In this document: positions 1 to 20,203 of the stretch, one piece after another
How positions within the stretch are numbered: the first letter of the stretch is position 1
Layout of the letters: every line of letters begins with the position of its first letter
From: Nannobrachium achirus
Taxonomy: Eukaryota; Chordata; Actinopteri; Myctophiformes; Myctophidae
Assembly (NCBI GenBank): GCA_963921795.1
Contig: OY997642.1
Coordinates: 40,548,340-40,612,339, forward strand
DNA length: 64,000 nucleotides
Reading direction: 5' to 3'
Program-made: the position numbers and the translations under genes
Notes under the pieces: generated by a model
Database searches by the model: none
What the model was told of the DNA's origin: nothing
What the model saw: the letters and a program-made list of their open reading frames with translations, nothing else

Positions 1-224
1 TGAACAGCTTGTCTCTTCCTGGGGTTTCTTCTCCGGGGGTAATAATGTCACGATACACTGATTATGAGAACCAACACAAGCGTGTCTAAATTTAACTTCC
101 ATGGTGTGATAAGGGGATGTTCTCTCAAGTGGGTACTGACATTTTAAAAATGATTTATGTGAGAACAAACAACAGTTTTCCCCCCTTTTTAAACGGCTGC
201 ATTTTCCTTTCTCCCATTATATAG
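1..224 (+). other. septin2 intron (left edge)
   Basis: This is intronic sequence upstream of the first visible septin2 exon. It ends in a pyrimidine-rich tract and the acceptor AG at 223-224. The start codon and 5'UTR lie left of the window. Confidence 0.85.
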
Positions 225-3200
225 CAAGGCCAGTTCTCGAACCCAGAGACACCAGGGTATGTTGGATTTGCCAACTTGCCCAACCAGGTTCACCGCAAGT
301 CTGTCAAGAAGGGCTTTGAGTTCACTCTCATGGTGGTCGGTAAGTGTGCTGCTGCTGCCGTCTGTCGGACGGATATTTTCCTTTGTTCTTTTTCTCCATG
401 TCACTCTGGGGCGTTAAGAATTTTGGCATTGAAACGGAATGTCTCTCAATGATGACAGTTTTCAAAAGATAAGTTTTAACTGTAAGCAGTTTAGGAATGT
501 GATGGCTACAGAGAGCGCTTGACAGTGGAGTTACGCATTTCCTTTTTTGTCTCTTTGGAGGGAAATTATGTTTTTTATTTTATTTTTTTTATTGAGGAAG
601 TTACGTATTGTCTGCCTGTGTGCCCGATATGCACACAGACCTATTAAGAACAACATAAATGCTAGGACGTTGATTATATTTCTTGTGCTGATAGTGATAG
701 ATTTGTGGTCAGAAGTTTGGGAAAGGACAGTTGTGACAATCATATATGCGTCCTGGTTCTTAAAGGCTTCCTCCATTTTTGTTCTGTTATTTCTTTGTTT
801 GCATGCGTCTTGTCTTTAAGCCAGTGCCCATGAATGGTGTCCATGAATGGGTGGGAGCATGAGTAGTTCCAGACAGATTTATACAAGTTGTACAGCTAGT
901 GTCAGTTGCTATGTAAACTCTTAGTGTGATTTGTCCGATTGTGTGAAAAGGCCCTCTTTGCGGGGGTTGAGACTTGAGAGATAGAAGGGGGGGAGTCTAT
1001 TGTACACTCATCATCCCCCTTTGCCTTAAAATAAACCAGAGAGGAATGTGGCCCTTGCGACTCCGGGAAGCAAATTCACACTGGACATTGCCTTCCTCTC
1101 CTAATACTTCTCCAGCTGGGGAGTGCTTGCTCGGTTTGCTCTCTTTTTCAAGTGTAAGCTAAATGAGATTCTCTTCCCCTGGAGAACCTGGCGAGTAAAC
1201 AAACATACATTTCTCATGTCGGATCTAAATGGTGTTCTGATTAGCTGTAATCAGAATTGGCTTTCAATAATGAAGCTCTTGAAATCTGCGAAGGAGTAAT
1301 GATCAGGCAAGGGACATGTCTAAGCACATTTTGTTCCTTTTTAAGCTTCAATTGGCATATCATGGAAATTAGAATCATGTCATGAACGAGTGAATACAAA
1401 TGCAGATAGCTTAATACAGCTGAGATGATTTGTGATTTGGAACACAACCAGTTTGGTTTATTATCTCGAGCTGGCTGTTTTGCACCCTGTCCGCACCCTG
1501 TCCGTCAGTCCATTTATCCTTGTGTCGTGTAGAAATGCCACCCTACATTTTTTAAATCGTCCTCATGGTGGCGCTATAACGGGCCAATTCATGCTTTTAC
1601 CTTTAAGTGGACGATCAGCATGAAACTTTGCATGCACTCTCACTCCCTAAAGGCCAAGATAAAACCTCTGATTCCTCTGATCAAGGATTCAACTTTTCTC
1701 ATTCTAGACAGACTTTGTGTAGGCTAGACACAGTCTATTCACTGTGGTTGATGAGATTGAGGCTTGGATGTTTCTCTCTCTTTATACAAAATCTTTCTCA
1801 CCAACCATATACTGGGCAAACTTTCTCACATTGTCCCCTGCTAGGCCTCATGCTTTCCCATGGAAATTCAAATCACCAACCATAGTCTCACACATGCGGT
1901 GTAGTGTGTTTATGATGTCAGACAGACAGATCTACATTACATGGAACAAGCTTATAGCGTTACTGTAAGTCAAGAAGTCAATAGAACCGCTGTTGCTATG
2001 CTGTTGCTACCCACAGCGTTGATTTTTTTCTTCTTTTTTTTCCCCCCATTATTTATTTGGCAACCGATAGATTGATGCTTCATGTAACTTCCCAGAGGCT
2101 TGGCATTCTCTCTAATGGGACTGTAACGTGAGACAAGAAGAGAACACTCTGGATCTTACTTCCTGCCGTGATAATCCCTACACATCAATGGCATCAAGTT
2201 GGTTTTAGGAATGAAATGATCCAGAAGGGCTTCTCTAAACATTTAGAGCTTGGATGTTACTGAAGGATCAGTAACACTTGTACTCATTCCACAAGGAATT
2301 TTCTTCTTCTTCTTTTTTTTTTTTTTTAAACCATCGCAAGATTATTTCAGGGGGAAGACTGGGTTAATGTATTTTCCATATAGCTTGAGGTCCAATGCCT
2401 GTCACAAGGATATGTGAGGTTTCCTGCTTCACAATATGGTTCTTGCATCTGTTCTGTCTGGAACGTTAACTTGTCTTGATGGAGAACTGTAAACCCTTGC
2501 ATGACTTGCTGGTGCGTGGTTGTAAGTATGTCACCTGTCCTACAGTATACTGTATGTTTGGTTGTTTTAGGTTGGACATAGAAAGGTGATATTTCAAAGC
2601 AATGTTCGCTGGAGAACTGAAAAGTCAATGTATTTTGACGAGGCCTATTGTTTTTCTGATGTTCATTGGTCGGGGCTGAAGGCGGCCATAGCTGAATGGG
2701 TAGAAAGCCTGGAATCTGTCTTTAGAGATAATTTCACTCCACCAATTAATTGTTCGAGTCCTGCTGATGTATGTCTTCATTTACCATCCTCTGTAGGTGA
2801 ATCTGGACTGGGGAAATCTACTCTGATCAACAGTCTCTTCCTTACTGACCTCTACCCTGAGAGAATCATTCCTGGCGCTGCAGGTAATGCACAGATTGAT
2901 ACCTCCGCTCAGTATTTCATCCATGTCACTCATACCCGAGACCCAGTAATCTTCAAGCCTAACCATCATCTGTCTTGCTTTCTCCTACTTTTTCTATTGA
3001 TTTGTTTCCTTCTCTGACAACAGAGAAGATCGAACGGACTGTTCAGATTGAGGCTTCCACGGTGGAGATTGAAGAGCGAGGAGTGAAGCTTCGTCTGACT
3101 GTGGTTGACACACCAGGATACGGAGATGCCATCAACAGTCAGGACTGGTAGGCCAGGGCACATTTGATGAAAACTGCATTTAGGTAGATTTGTGAAATGT

Positions 3201-6200
3201 CGTCTAAAGTTGTTGCTCACAAATGCAGGTTAAAATATGCAAGATTGTATGAAAAACATACCATGGGTTAAAAAGCATACTACATTATCCAAAGGTTTAA
3301 GTGTGAGTGGCATTGACAAGGAAATTAATCACTTTTGTTGGTTTCTACTTCTCCTAGCTTCAGTACTATCATCAGCTACATTGATGATCAGTTTGAACGC
3401 TACCTCCATGATGAGAGTGGACTAAACCGTAGACATATTGTAGACAACAGAGTTCACTGCTGCTTTTATTTCATCTCCCCACTGGGCCACGGGTGAGTTC
3501 CCAGACAAAACACGCACACACGCGCACAATTTTGTCTGGCAATTTTGTTGTTTAATCACCGCCAATTTCTCTTGTTTACCCTGTATGAGTTGTCTCTCCT
3601 GATTGGATGAAATTGGTATCCTAACCTGAAAATTCATTTTTGTTTATTAAAATGTTGGAGAGACGAGGATACCCTTGTAACTCAACATCTTGTCGTTCAT
3701 TGTTTGACTCTTTCTCCCTCTGTGGGTCTTTCTCAATATCCATCTATCTATCGCTTGATATCTCTGTCTCTCTGTGCTTCCTTTCCTCCCAGTCTGAAGC
3801 CGTTGGATGTCCAGTTCATGAAAGCCATCCACAACAAGGTCAACGTGGTTCCTGTCATTGCTAAGGCAGACACGCTGACCCTTAGGGAGAGGGAAAGGCT
3901 TAAGCGAAGGGTAAGGACACAATTGTTCGATATCTGCCTGATGCATAGCAGTTTATTCATGTTGACCATCTATGGTCCTTTATTTTCAAATGCAAAATAT
4001 ACATATACATGTATAAAAAAAAAAGATAAGGTACATGACCAAGCAGCAGGACAAACTACACCAATATGCAGTGAAACTTATGTGGTCCTTTTTATTTTAG
4101 GTTCTGGATGAGATCGATGAGCACGGCATCAAGATCTACCACCTCCCTGACGCTGAGTCTGATGAAGATGAGGACTTCAAGGAGCAGACCAGGATCCTCA
4201 AGGTAAATCCCCCATCTTCCAAACCTCACGACTCCACTGAGTTCCTGCTAATTGAAGTCGGGTTGGATTGATCTTTCTTACCCTGAAAGGAGAGGTGATT
4301 CTGTCAGGGATAGTAAAGTTTGACCTTGGATATAATGGATCATGAAAGATGGCAATTCATGGGATGTTTATCAATATAGAGGCCTAATTCGGCAACCAAT
4401 AGTTGCACCAGATGCCCACTTGATAACCTCAGACACTTCCACTCAGGAAGGAAGCTCCATCTGTTCGTAAATGCAGCATTATTAAATAGCAGGCGACTGA
4501 ACCTTGCCGCCATCTGTTGTTCTCGACTCCAGGCTAGCATTCCCTTTGCTGTGGTGGGCTCCAACCAGCAGATCGAAGCCAAGGGGAAGAAGGTGAGAGG
4601 TCGTCTATACCCCTGGGGAGTGGTGGAGGTGGAGAACCCAGAGCACAACGACTTCCTCAAGCTGCGCACCATGCTGATGTGAGTGTCTTCCTGGAAGACA
4701 GGATGGTTAACTCCACTCCCTCTGTGGTGGCCTCTTTTTGAGAAAGGGAGAAATAAGATTAAATACATGTGTATACTTATGGGGAATTGTATGTTTACAC
4801 ACGCGTGGTATATTATGCCATTCAAGTTGTTGTATTTATTTATGCATATGATTTCATAGTTTTATGTTGTGCAGTTTTATCCTGCACTACGTTATTGCAC
4901 ACGGATAGCCAATTAATTAGTTAATTGATTGATAGGTTCTCAAATAGTTTATTAATGTGTTATATTTGGCAATCCGTTCATTGTTGATTGTGTTCACATT
5001 CCCTGCAGAACCCACATGCAGGACCTGCAGGAGGTGACCCAGGACCTGCACTATGAGAACTTCCGCTCGGAGCGCCTCAAACGGGGTGGCAGGTTGTCCT
5101 CCCATGGTTACGTTATGCCTCTGTCTCCTGCGTACGTACCTGTCTGTCAGCTTGCCTTTCTGCACCTCCCCCCCCCCTCATCAAAGAGCAAACCTCCCAT
5201 ATACGACAGTAGTACAGTATTGTTATACCAGCACGTTATAGCCAGGTAGATGAATACATGCACCAGAGGAGTTCACTGTCGAAGCTGTAGTGAGAAATCA
5301 CTTGAGTCATAGGTCTGGCACGCATGGATGCTAATTCAGGACATGGATTTTAAGAGTCAGTCAAAGGAGAAGAGCTAACTCTGGTCAAGATTTATTCGGT
5401 TATAAAGGGATAATATCCTCTGTCATGATGGCATAAAGCAACTTGAAAATGTTCTTATTTTCTTATAATATCATTAGTTTTAGTATGGCCTCTCTGTAGT
5501 ACAGTAGTTTTAACATTTGCATGTTGGCCATAGTTGTGAAATTTGAATGCCATTTGAACATAATACTTTGGGATGTAGTTATGGGTTAGTTGTGGGTAGT
5601 TTGTAGTCAGCATGTATAAAGTATCCTTGAACGTAAACCAAAAAGATTCTTTGAGATCAACCCAGGAAACTGCAGTGGTTTCACTGTTGCCCCATTGGCC
5701 CGCCATCTGTCCAATGATGGCTGTCTGGCCTGTGTTGTCCAATCCCGCAAATGGAAAGTTGGAGGTACTTTCTTTCTATTGGGGGAGGTTTCGGCTGTTC
5801 CCTGACTCCTGCACTTGCTGCTTTTACTCTTGAATCTTGCTTCTGTGGCTTGCATCTTTCAAATCTTTGTAGTTCTTTATAGTAGATATCCACTTTTCTC
5901 ACCTGATATGTTCTAGCTTTCAGAGAAAACTGTCACTAACCCACTGACTCCCCCTTTTCACTTTCTATATGTCGCTTGCATCACATCTGCCTGATGCCAC
6001 TTGAAATTACCTCACACGCTCTCATACACAAGAGTCTGAATGCACAGTTGACCTTTACTGTGCATCCTGCTTCTCTGCTGATGCTAAAATGCTAATGCAC
6101 ATTCTATGCAAACAAATTATTTAGCTGTGTATGGTCTATTTTTATGCAAGTTGAGGTAAGTTCTCATGCAAATATTGGATATTGAGTGCACTTCTCAGAC

Positions 6201-6785
6201 CATCTCACTGACAAACCATTTCCTTGGGTGTTATTTCAGGAAGGGACCAGAGCCGGAGGAAACGGACAAAGACATGATTCTGCAGGAGAAGGAAGCTGAG
6301 GTGAGATACTCCATAAATGTTATGCCTCCTCTATACTGAGTCATGGTTGATAAAAGTACACATCTTTGGTTCCTCGAGCAACACAGTTGTCTAAAGTATG
6401 AATTAGCTGGTAAAATCTTTGTTGGTTACAGGATTTCTCCCTGTCGAGTCAGACCCTAATGATACACATTGTAAAGCTCTTGTTAGGAAAATATTTGTCT
6501 CATTTTGTTAAGATGTTATGTGATGACTCCACACAGATGGAAATTGATGAGTGATAAAAATGTATGATTAAACATTGGAAGTCTAATGGGGAAATGGTAT
6601 GAAAAAAACAAAAAGCCAAATGTTACTACATGTATGTGCAAGTCATCATGGCAGTGAAGTGATTCCATGCTCTGGTTTCAAGTCCAACGTTTCTTATGTT
6701 TCAGTTGAGACGAATGCAGGAGATGATTACAAAGATGCAAGCCCAGATGCAGAAGCAGGGAGACGGAGATGGAGAAGGCGTTTGA
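225..6785 (+). CDS. septin2: Septin-2, filament-forming GTPase (5' end outside window)
   Basis: Ten coding exons are joined by conserved GT-AG sites in continuous phase: 225-339, 2797-2883, 3024-3147, 3358-3492, 3793-3910, 4101-4202, 4533-4678, 5009-5092, 6240-6300 and 6705-6785 (TGA). They encode 350 residues and lack only the first few codons compared with the 361-residue human SEPT2. Seen in order: the N-terminal stretch [16 protein letters not shown], the polybasic [11 protein letters not shown], the P-loop GESGLGKST split by intron 1, switch II DTPGYGD, the G4 motif AKADTL, the septin unique element around [16 protein letters not shown], and a short C-terminal coiled coil ([20 protein letters not shown]) ending GDGDGEGV. 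Septins of this group form hetero-oligomeric filaments at the cleavage furrow, cortex and cilium base. The stop lies 9 nt before the last exon junction, so the terminal intron should not trigger decay. Assignment to SEPT2 rather than a paralogue rests on near-identity to the remembered human protein and on synteny. Confidence 0.95.
340..2796 (+). other. septin2 long intron
   Basis: The intron runs from GTAAGT at 340 to the acceptor AG at 2795-2796. It holds unique-looking AT-rich DNA with short poly-T runs (about 2020-2045 and 2300-2328). No second gene, RNA or element with recognisable ends was seen in it. Confidence 0.8.
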
Positions 6786-6818
6786 AACCACATGGTGAGA
6801 GCAGGACACAAGCATGTG

Positions 6819-7060
6819 GTAAATGGTGTATTTATATACGCTTTTATCCAAGGTGCTTTACAAAGATTCTGCATTACATTCACACACACATTCATACACC
6901 GATGGCGGAGAAAACCATGCACCAACCTGCACACTGGAAGCAACTAGGGGTTCAGAGGCTTGCTCAAGAACTCTTTGACACAAACTCTGGGGGAGCCTGG
7001 GATTTAACTGGGAACCCTCTGTGTTCTAATGAGCCACTGCCCCTGAGCCATTGCCGCCCC
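6819..7060 (-). mobile_element. tRNA-related SINE copy in septin2 3' intron
   Basis: Read on the minus strand this starts near GGCTCAGGGGCAGTGGCTC and contains a degenerate B-box region. It then has the segment common in teleost genomes (TTGAGCAAGCCTCTGAACCC) and ends in a tail resembling CTTTGGATAAAAGCG plus ATTTACCA. The same structure recurs at 25430-25662 and 61232-61390. The family identification comes from memory of teleost repeats. Confidence 0.6.
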
Positions 7061-7066
7061 ATGTGC

Positions 7067-7068
<2 letters not shown>

Positions 7069-7137
<69 letters not shown>
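7069..7137 (+). repeat. (CA)n microsatellite
   Basis: An almost pure CA array directly follows the SINE at 6819-7060, with about 34 units. Confidence 0.98.
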
Positions 7138-7141
<4 letters not shown>

Positions 7142-7378
7142 CCGAAGCACACTCACCCGCACTGCCACAATTATGTACATCTGAACAGTGTCAAATCTAA
7201 CTCTCTGCCTTGACATCTGTGGATAAACCACTCAGACACGATTATGTCTAACTGTGAGAATGCAGCTTGAGTTAGCAAATCTTTCAAACACACAAAGCCT
7301 AGACAAATTCTTGAGTGCCAGGAATGCCTCAATACTTGAAATGTGACATAATGTTCTTTATCCTGTCTTTTCTTGTAG

Positions 7379-8925
7379 GATTTTGAGCTGTTGCTTGAGT
7401 TTGACCAGATACGGCAGATGAAGGAAGAAGGAGCCACTATACAAGAAAGATTAACTGGTCAATATCTGCTTGCCACTATCTTAGTGTATTTCACTTCTTG
7501 GGATGTTTTTTAAATATCTAAATATACAGTATATACAAACAGTATTATGTTTTATACAGTTTCTACGTGCTTTGTTTTCTGATATTCCCTATTTTTAATT
7601 ATTCACATTGTTTCATTGTATTGGATTCATTCGAATTATTCAATTGAAATAATAGCTTTCTTTAAAAATCGAGGAATATCCCTTTTTGCTGTTGAGAAAG
7701 CCCAAGTCTTGCTGCTACTCCCCAGTGCTGTTTATGGTGGGCCTTTGGTCCTGTGAAACCACTAGCAGATCATATGCTATCTGTTATTTAGCGTTCCAAA
7801 TGGGAGAGCCAACTACTGTGAAAGAATAGCAGCTCTTGCTTTTTTCAGGAGCAAAAATGACAACCACCCCCCAAATAATCCTTCTCTATGATTAAGCTAT
7901 GATGCCAATTTGAACATTTTCTTTGTCAAAAGAAACAACATGTTTTCTTTTATACATGTCAGGGCTCATCAACTTTCATGTTAATATATTCCACTGCCCT
8001 GCATGCAACTATGGACTCTCTTTGAACTGGCATTATTTGTTTGGAATAATTCCTGGTGTAAGTGTCCTTGAGTGTTGAATTGGGATCAATACGTATTTTT
8101 GTAATGTTAACCAGTGAATAGGGATCCCAGGTTGCGGTTTGTTGGCAATTTCACCCTACTGCTTTTGGACTCCGGTATGTTGTGACTAAAATACTGACTG
8201 ATGACATCCTCCAGTCTTCCTGTAAACCTGACAGATGAAGGAAACACAAGCTGTTTTTTTTTCTTCTTACTGTAATGTGCCTCTGATGGATTCTGTTCAT
8301 TTCCCCCTAGCGTACCATTATATTGTCAAATTAATTAATACTGACTGACGAAAATGTGGAAATGAGCTGATATTGAATATAACAGACATCGAGACATGCC
8401 TACGAGCAGATATATTGCCTCCCCTATGATTTCCTTTGTGAAGTTACGTAAGAGAACCATTTCAGTGGAGGTCATGTTGTCTAGCCTGTACTGTAATACA
8501 TTCTTGTTTCCTTGATAGCTGAAAACATGTAGGCAAGAACAAAGCCAAATGAATGGAGGCATTACATCTCTGAGGAGGTCAAATCCTACCTAGTTCTGGA
8601 ACCATATTTGTTGCCAGGCAACATAAGCTTTTTTTTTTTTTTACCTTCTATCTATAGAATTCCAGGAACCAGGAAATATTTTGAGCTTCCATGTTTTAGT
8701 GATGTCCTCATTCAACTGTTATTTTTTAATTGTTTCAACTGCTGAATACGTTGTTGCCATAGTTACAAAAATGTTAAAGGTGATTTGGTTGGGACGGTAT
8801 AGCCAACATGTCCCTCACAGCCAAGATTTCTTAACATTCCAGTTTATGCGGTTTTATCCAATAATAAACTACAGATGTTCATGTTGCATATCTTGTAATA
8901 AAGTTTTTATTAAATCTACATTATA
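7379..8925 (+). other. septin2: septin2 3'UTR exon and polyadenylation signal
   Basis: The stop exon appears to end at 6794 (CATG before GTGAGA). A pyrimidine tract and TTCTTGTAG acceptor at 7370-7378 start a terminal exon with no extended reading frame. AATAAA at 8897-8902 is the best poly(A) signal, giving cleavage near 8920. If the last intron is retained, the 3'UTR would start directly at 6786. The boundaries are inferred and have no transcript support. Confidence 0.55.
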
Positions 8926-10410
8926 GAGCCATTCTTACAATCTTCTTTTACTAGATACATATTTAATTTAACCGTAGCATCATTATGTACTAAATTAATT
9001 GTGGACATTTACCATGCTGTTAACTGAAATTCCTTTGGCATGTCCGCCTCCATTCTGCTTATTACAGGGTTACGCTTTGATTGAACCACTTAAACCCTGG
9101 CATCCTGATTCTGAGCATGTCATTATAGGCTAACATTCAGTGGAAATGGCCGATCTACAAGCTCAACGTGTTGTGACACGATGCGAGCTTGTAGAACGTC
9201 TATTTTCGGTGTGGAGATTTGACCTAGACTCCTAGAGGTTGAAAAGGAGGGGGCAAAGTACTGTATAGACCCGTGGGGGACTCTTGTCAACGAGTATAGA
9301 GGGTTTAAGTGGTTAAAATGTATTGTCACGCTCTGCCACCCAAGGGAGATTAAGATGTCTGTTAGTCTAGCGGCAGTGTGCCAAACTTAACCACAGATCA
9401 GCTGACACCTGTTACTCTACTAGTCTAGCAGCAAGAGAAAGCTTAGCAAGTGAGGTGAAGCATGGGTGAGTGATACTTTGGCATCAACTGCAGTCACTTA
9501 CCAGGGTTCTGTAATACCACATCCGTCGCTTCTCACCCTTAGGGCATCTTACTGGTATTGAAATGAATGTGAACTCTTTACTAGTCTATAATATGAAGTC
9601 GGTAAATACTGTATATAAGTAGGTAATCAAAATGTATGAATAGGTCAGTATAATCAGATACTTCTAAGTGGGAGACAGCGTTGTGTGATTAAGAGCCAAC
9701 CAGGCTGAAGTTACTCAGAGCACGAGGACTGAGATTTCAGGCAGAGTTCATATGGCCATCTACACTGTTCAATACAACTGAAGTTGAAGTATGTTTGCAA
9801 TGTTCTTACGACCAAGAACTTTTGGTGACTTACAATGGCCCGCAGTACCATTTAGGAATGCACAAAACAGAACCTATGTAAAGCTATGCCATAATAAATA
9901 TCTTTATTTACATTAGATCTTTTCTACTGTATAGCTACTGTTGCAAAAAAGCCAAATTAAATTTCTTCAGAAAATGTAATCTTGTCTTTCTACCTGATTA
10001 GACAAACCACTGGGGTACTTTCTAAGCTGATTAATGGCCATCAGGCATTCCTCACACTACCATCCCTAAAACAACCCAACAAGAAACATATCAAAGAAAA
10101 GTGACCATTTTTTGATAGGCTTTATTATAGGACATTTTTTCCTTCTCATCCTAACTGGTATACACAGCGCTCTCAATGTCATGGCTTTTTTTTTCTTAAA
10201 TACTCTCCATTCTATAAAGAAAAACTGTAAAAATATTTAATTATAACTAATTAAAAGATCTCTTAAGGGGACAGGGCAGGATAGGGCAGAGGACAAAGAG
10301 GAATCAGATAGGGTCTTTTTCTGTGGTCCTTGTTTTATTCCTGGGGCACTGGGGCAGTTCTTGGGGGAGCAGAAAGAGGGGTGAGGGGGAGTTACATCCA
10401 GCTGGGGGTC
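8926..10410. other. Convergent septin2 / stk25 interval
   Basis: This lies between the septin2 poly(A) signal (8897) and the stk25 stop (10411-10413, minus strand). It contains one complete MITE (9082-9316). Minus-strand AATAAA signals at 10334-10339 and 10121-10126 are candidates for the stk25 3' end. No further gene was seen. Confidence 0.75.
9082..9316 (+). mobile_element. TTAACCACTTAAACCC-ended MITE, complete copy
   Basis: The left end is TGAACCACTTAAACCC and the right end is GGGTTTAAGTGGTTAA, which form terminal inverted repeats of about 16 bp. Inside are the phrases TCTGAGCATGTCATTATAGGC and GGGGGACTC, and a central imperfect hairpin (about 9148-9205) with arms GATCTACAAGCTC and GAGCTTGTAGA. 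Further copies are at 26988-27213 and 59522-59749, with partial or rearranged ones near 11600, 12990, 29103, 41148 and 45451. The TTAA at the ends suggests a TTAA target, but the superfamily is not proven. Confidence 0.8.
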
Positions 10411-19135
<8,725 letters not shown>

Positions 19136-19610
19136 CCCCTCGGCGGGTTTGACAGGGAAGGGGCAGTCGCAGCCCTCTCTCTGTCAGTGTTATGAAGTTT
19201 AACGTCTTAAAATTCTTCTTTTTCCGCCCTCCTCTTCTCCAAACTCCCCCAGTTAGCTGTCTAGGAAGCTAGGTGGCTAGCCAGCCAAGCTAGTGAGATA
19301 GATAAACACCCAGGCTGCTGGCTTGCCTGGCTGGCTTCAACAGGGATGTCACTCCGCGCAGTGTTTTCGGCCTCGAAGTCCCCCAACGGCGGCCTCAGCA
19401 GCCCGACAGGAAAGCCAGCTGTGTGTCGTGTGACTCCATGTATTTGAGCCGCAATAAGCCGAGGGGAGAAATATCAATATTTAATTCATATCAAGGAACG
19501 CTCAGGCTGTTCTTCATCTGTGCCTGTGGCTTCAGGAGGACAAAATAATGGCCCAGACACACTGGGCGCCTGCGCAATGAGGCATTTGAGAGACTAGGTT
19601 TGTGGGAGTT
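19136..19610 (-). promoter_or_regulatory. stk25: stk25 5'UTR and promoter region
   Basis: This is upstream of the stk25 ATG on the minus strand. It is more CpG-rich than its surroundings and includes a GCGCCTGCGCAATG stretch near 19566-19580 that resembles an NRF1-type GCGC/TGCGC site. No TATA box was recognised. The transcription start and any leader intron are unknown. Confidence 0.45.
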
Positions 19611-19684
19611 GTATTTTCCAAGCGCTCGATCGTTCATTCTGCTCTGTCCAGGTTAGAATCATAATAGAGTTAATGGTTAGAATG

Positions 19685-19996
19685 CAGTGGTGGAAAAAGT
19701 ACTCACATGTTTTACTTAATTAAAAGAATCAATACTGCAATATAGAAATACTCTCTCTGTCACAAGAAAAAGTCTGGAATTTAAGCTGTAATTGAGTAAA
19801 AGTACAAAAGTATTGGCATCAAAAGTTTAAAGTAGGCTACCAAAAGTAAAAGTACTCATTCTCCCATTTCAAGTTTTCAAATGTATAACACTCTTTTGAA
19901 AATAGTAGATCTACAAGCTCACAATGAGCATTGTGAGCTTGTAGATCGGCTATTTTCAAATGGTCGAAATGTATATTGCCAGTAAGTGGTTAATAA
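19685..19996. mobile_element. CAGTGGTGGAAAAAGTACTC element with near-perfect hairpin
   Basis: The left end CAGTGGTGGAAAAAGTACTC matches a widespread fish hAT-like repeat. The element continues with AAAGTA-rich sequence, then holds the hairpin core at 19895-19960 and a MITE-type end AAGTGGTTAA near 19984-19993. The normal right end (CACCACTG) is missing, so this copy is a composite or truncated. Confidence 0.65.
19895..19960. repeat. 66-bp hairpin (core palindrome, best copy)
   Basis: The left arm TTTGAAAATAGTAGATCTAC continues to CAAGCTCACAATG. It pairs with CATTGTGAGCTTG and then GATCGGCTATTTTCAAA. The stem is about 30 bp with two mismatches and a 2-4 nt centre. Confidence 0.85.
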
Positions 19997-20130
19997 TGTA
20001 TGTTTTGTAATAATAACAGACGTGTCCTAAACCTCACGTCACCCGGCGTGTCCCAGTAACAAACCCCCATAGTTGGGTTTAAAGGTGTCTCCGGAATTAT
20101 TTATAGCATTATTATATGAGGAAAATAAAG

Positions 20131-20203
20131 TGTTCCCGCCCAGTTTCGAACTGAGGACCTTTCGCGTGTTAGGCGAACGTGATAACCACTACACTACGGG
20201 AAC
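20131..20203 (-). tRNA. tRNA-Val (anticodon AAC)
   Basis: The 73-nt minus-strand cloverleaf has a 7-bp acceptor stem GTTCCCG/CGGGAAC with discriminator A. The A box region is TAGTGTAGTGG, the anticodon loop is CCTAACACG with AAC, and the T arm is CTCAG-TTCGAAA-CTGGG with one U-G wobble. No intron is present. A short T run (TATTTTCC) follows the 3' end and can serve as a Pol III terminator. It sits between the divergent stk25 and bok promoters. The canonical stems favour a functional gene over a tRNA-derived repeat. Confidence 0.92.

Noticed and set aside
4340-4825. 161-codon antisense frame over septin2 exon 7
   Set aside because: It is a shadow of the septin exon and crosses its splice sites.
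5009-5241. Read-through of septin2 exon 8 as a terminal exon
   Set aside because: The downstream exons 9 and 10 restore the conserved coiled-coil tail. Read-through would give a poly-Pro/Ser end of no known type.
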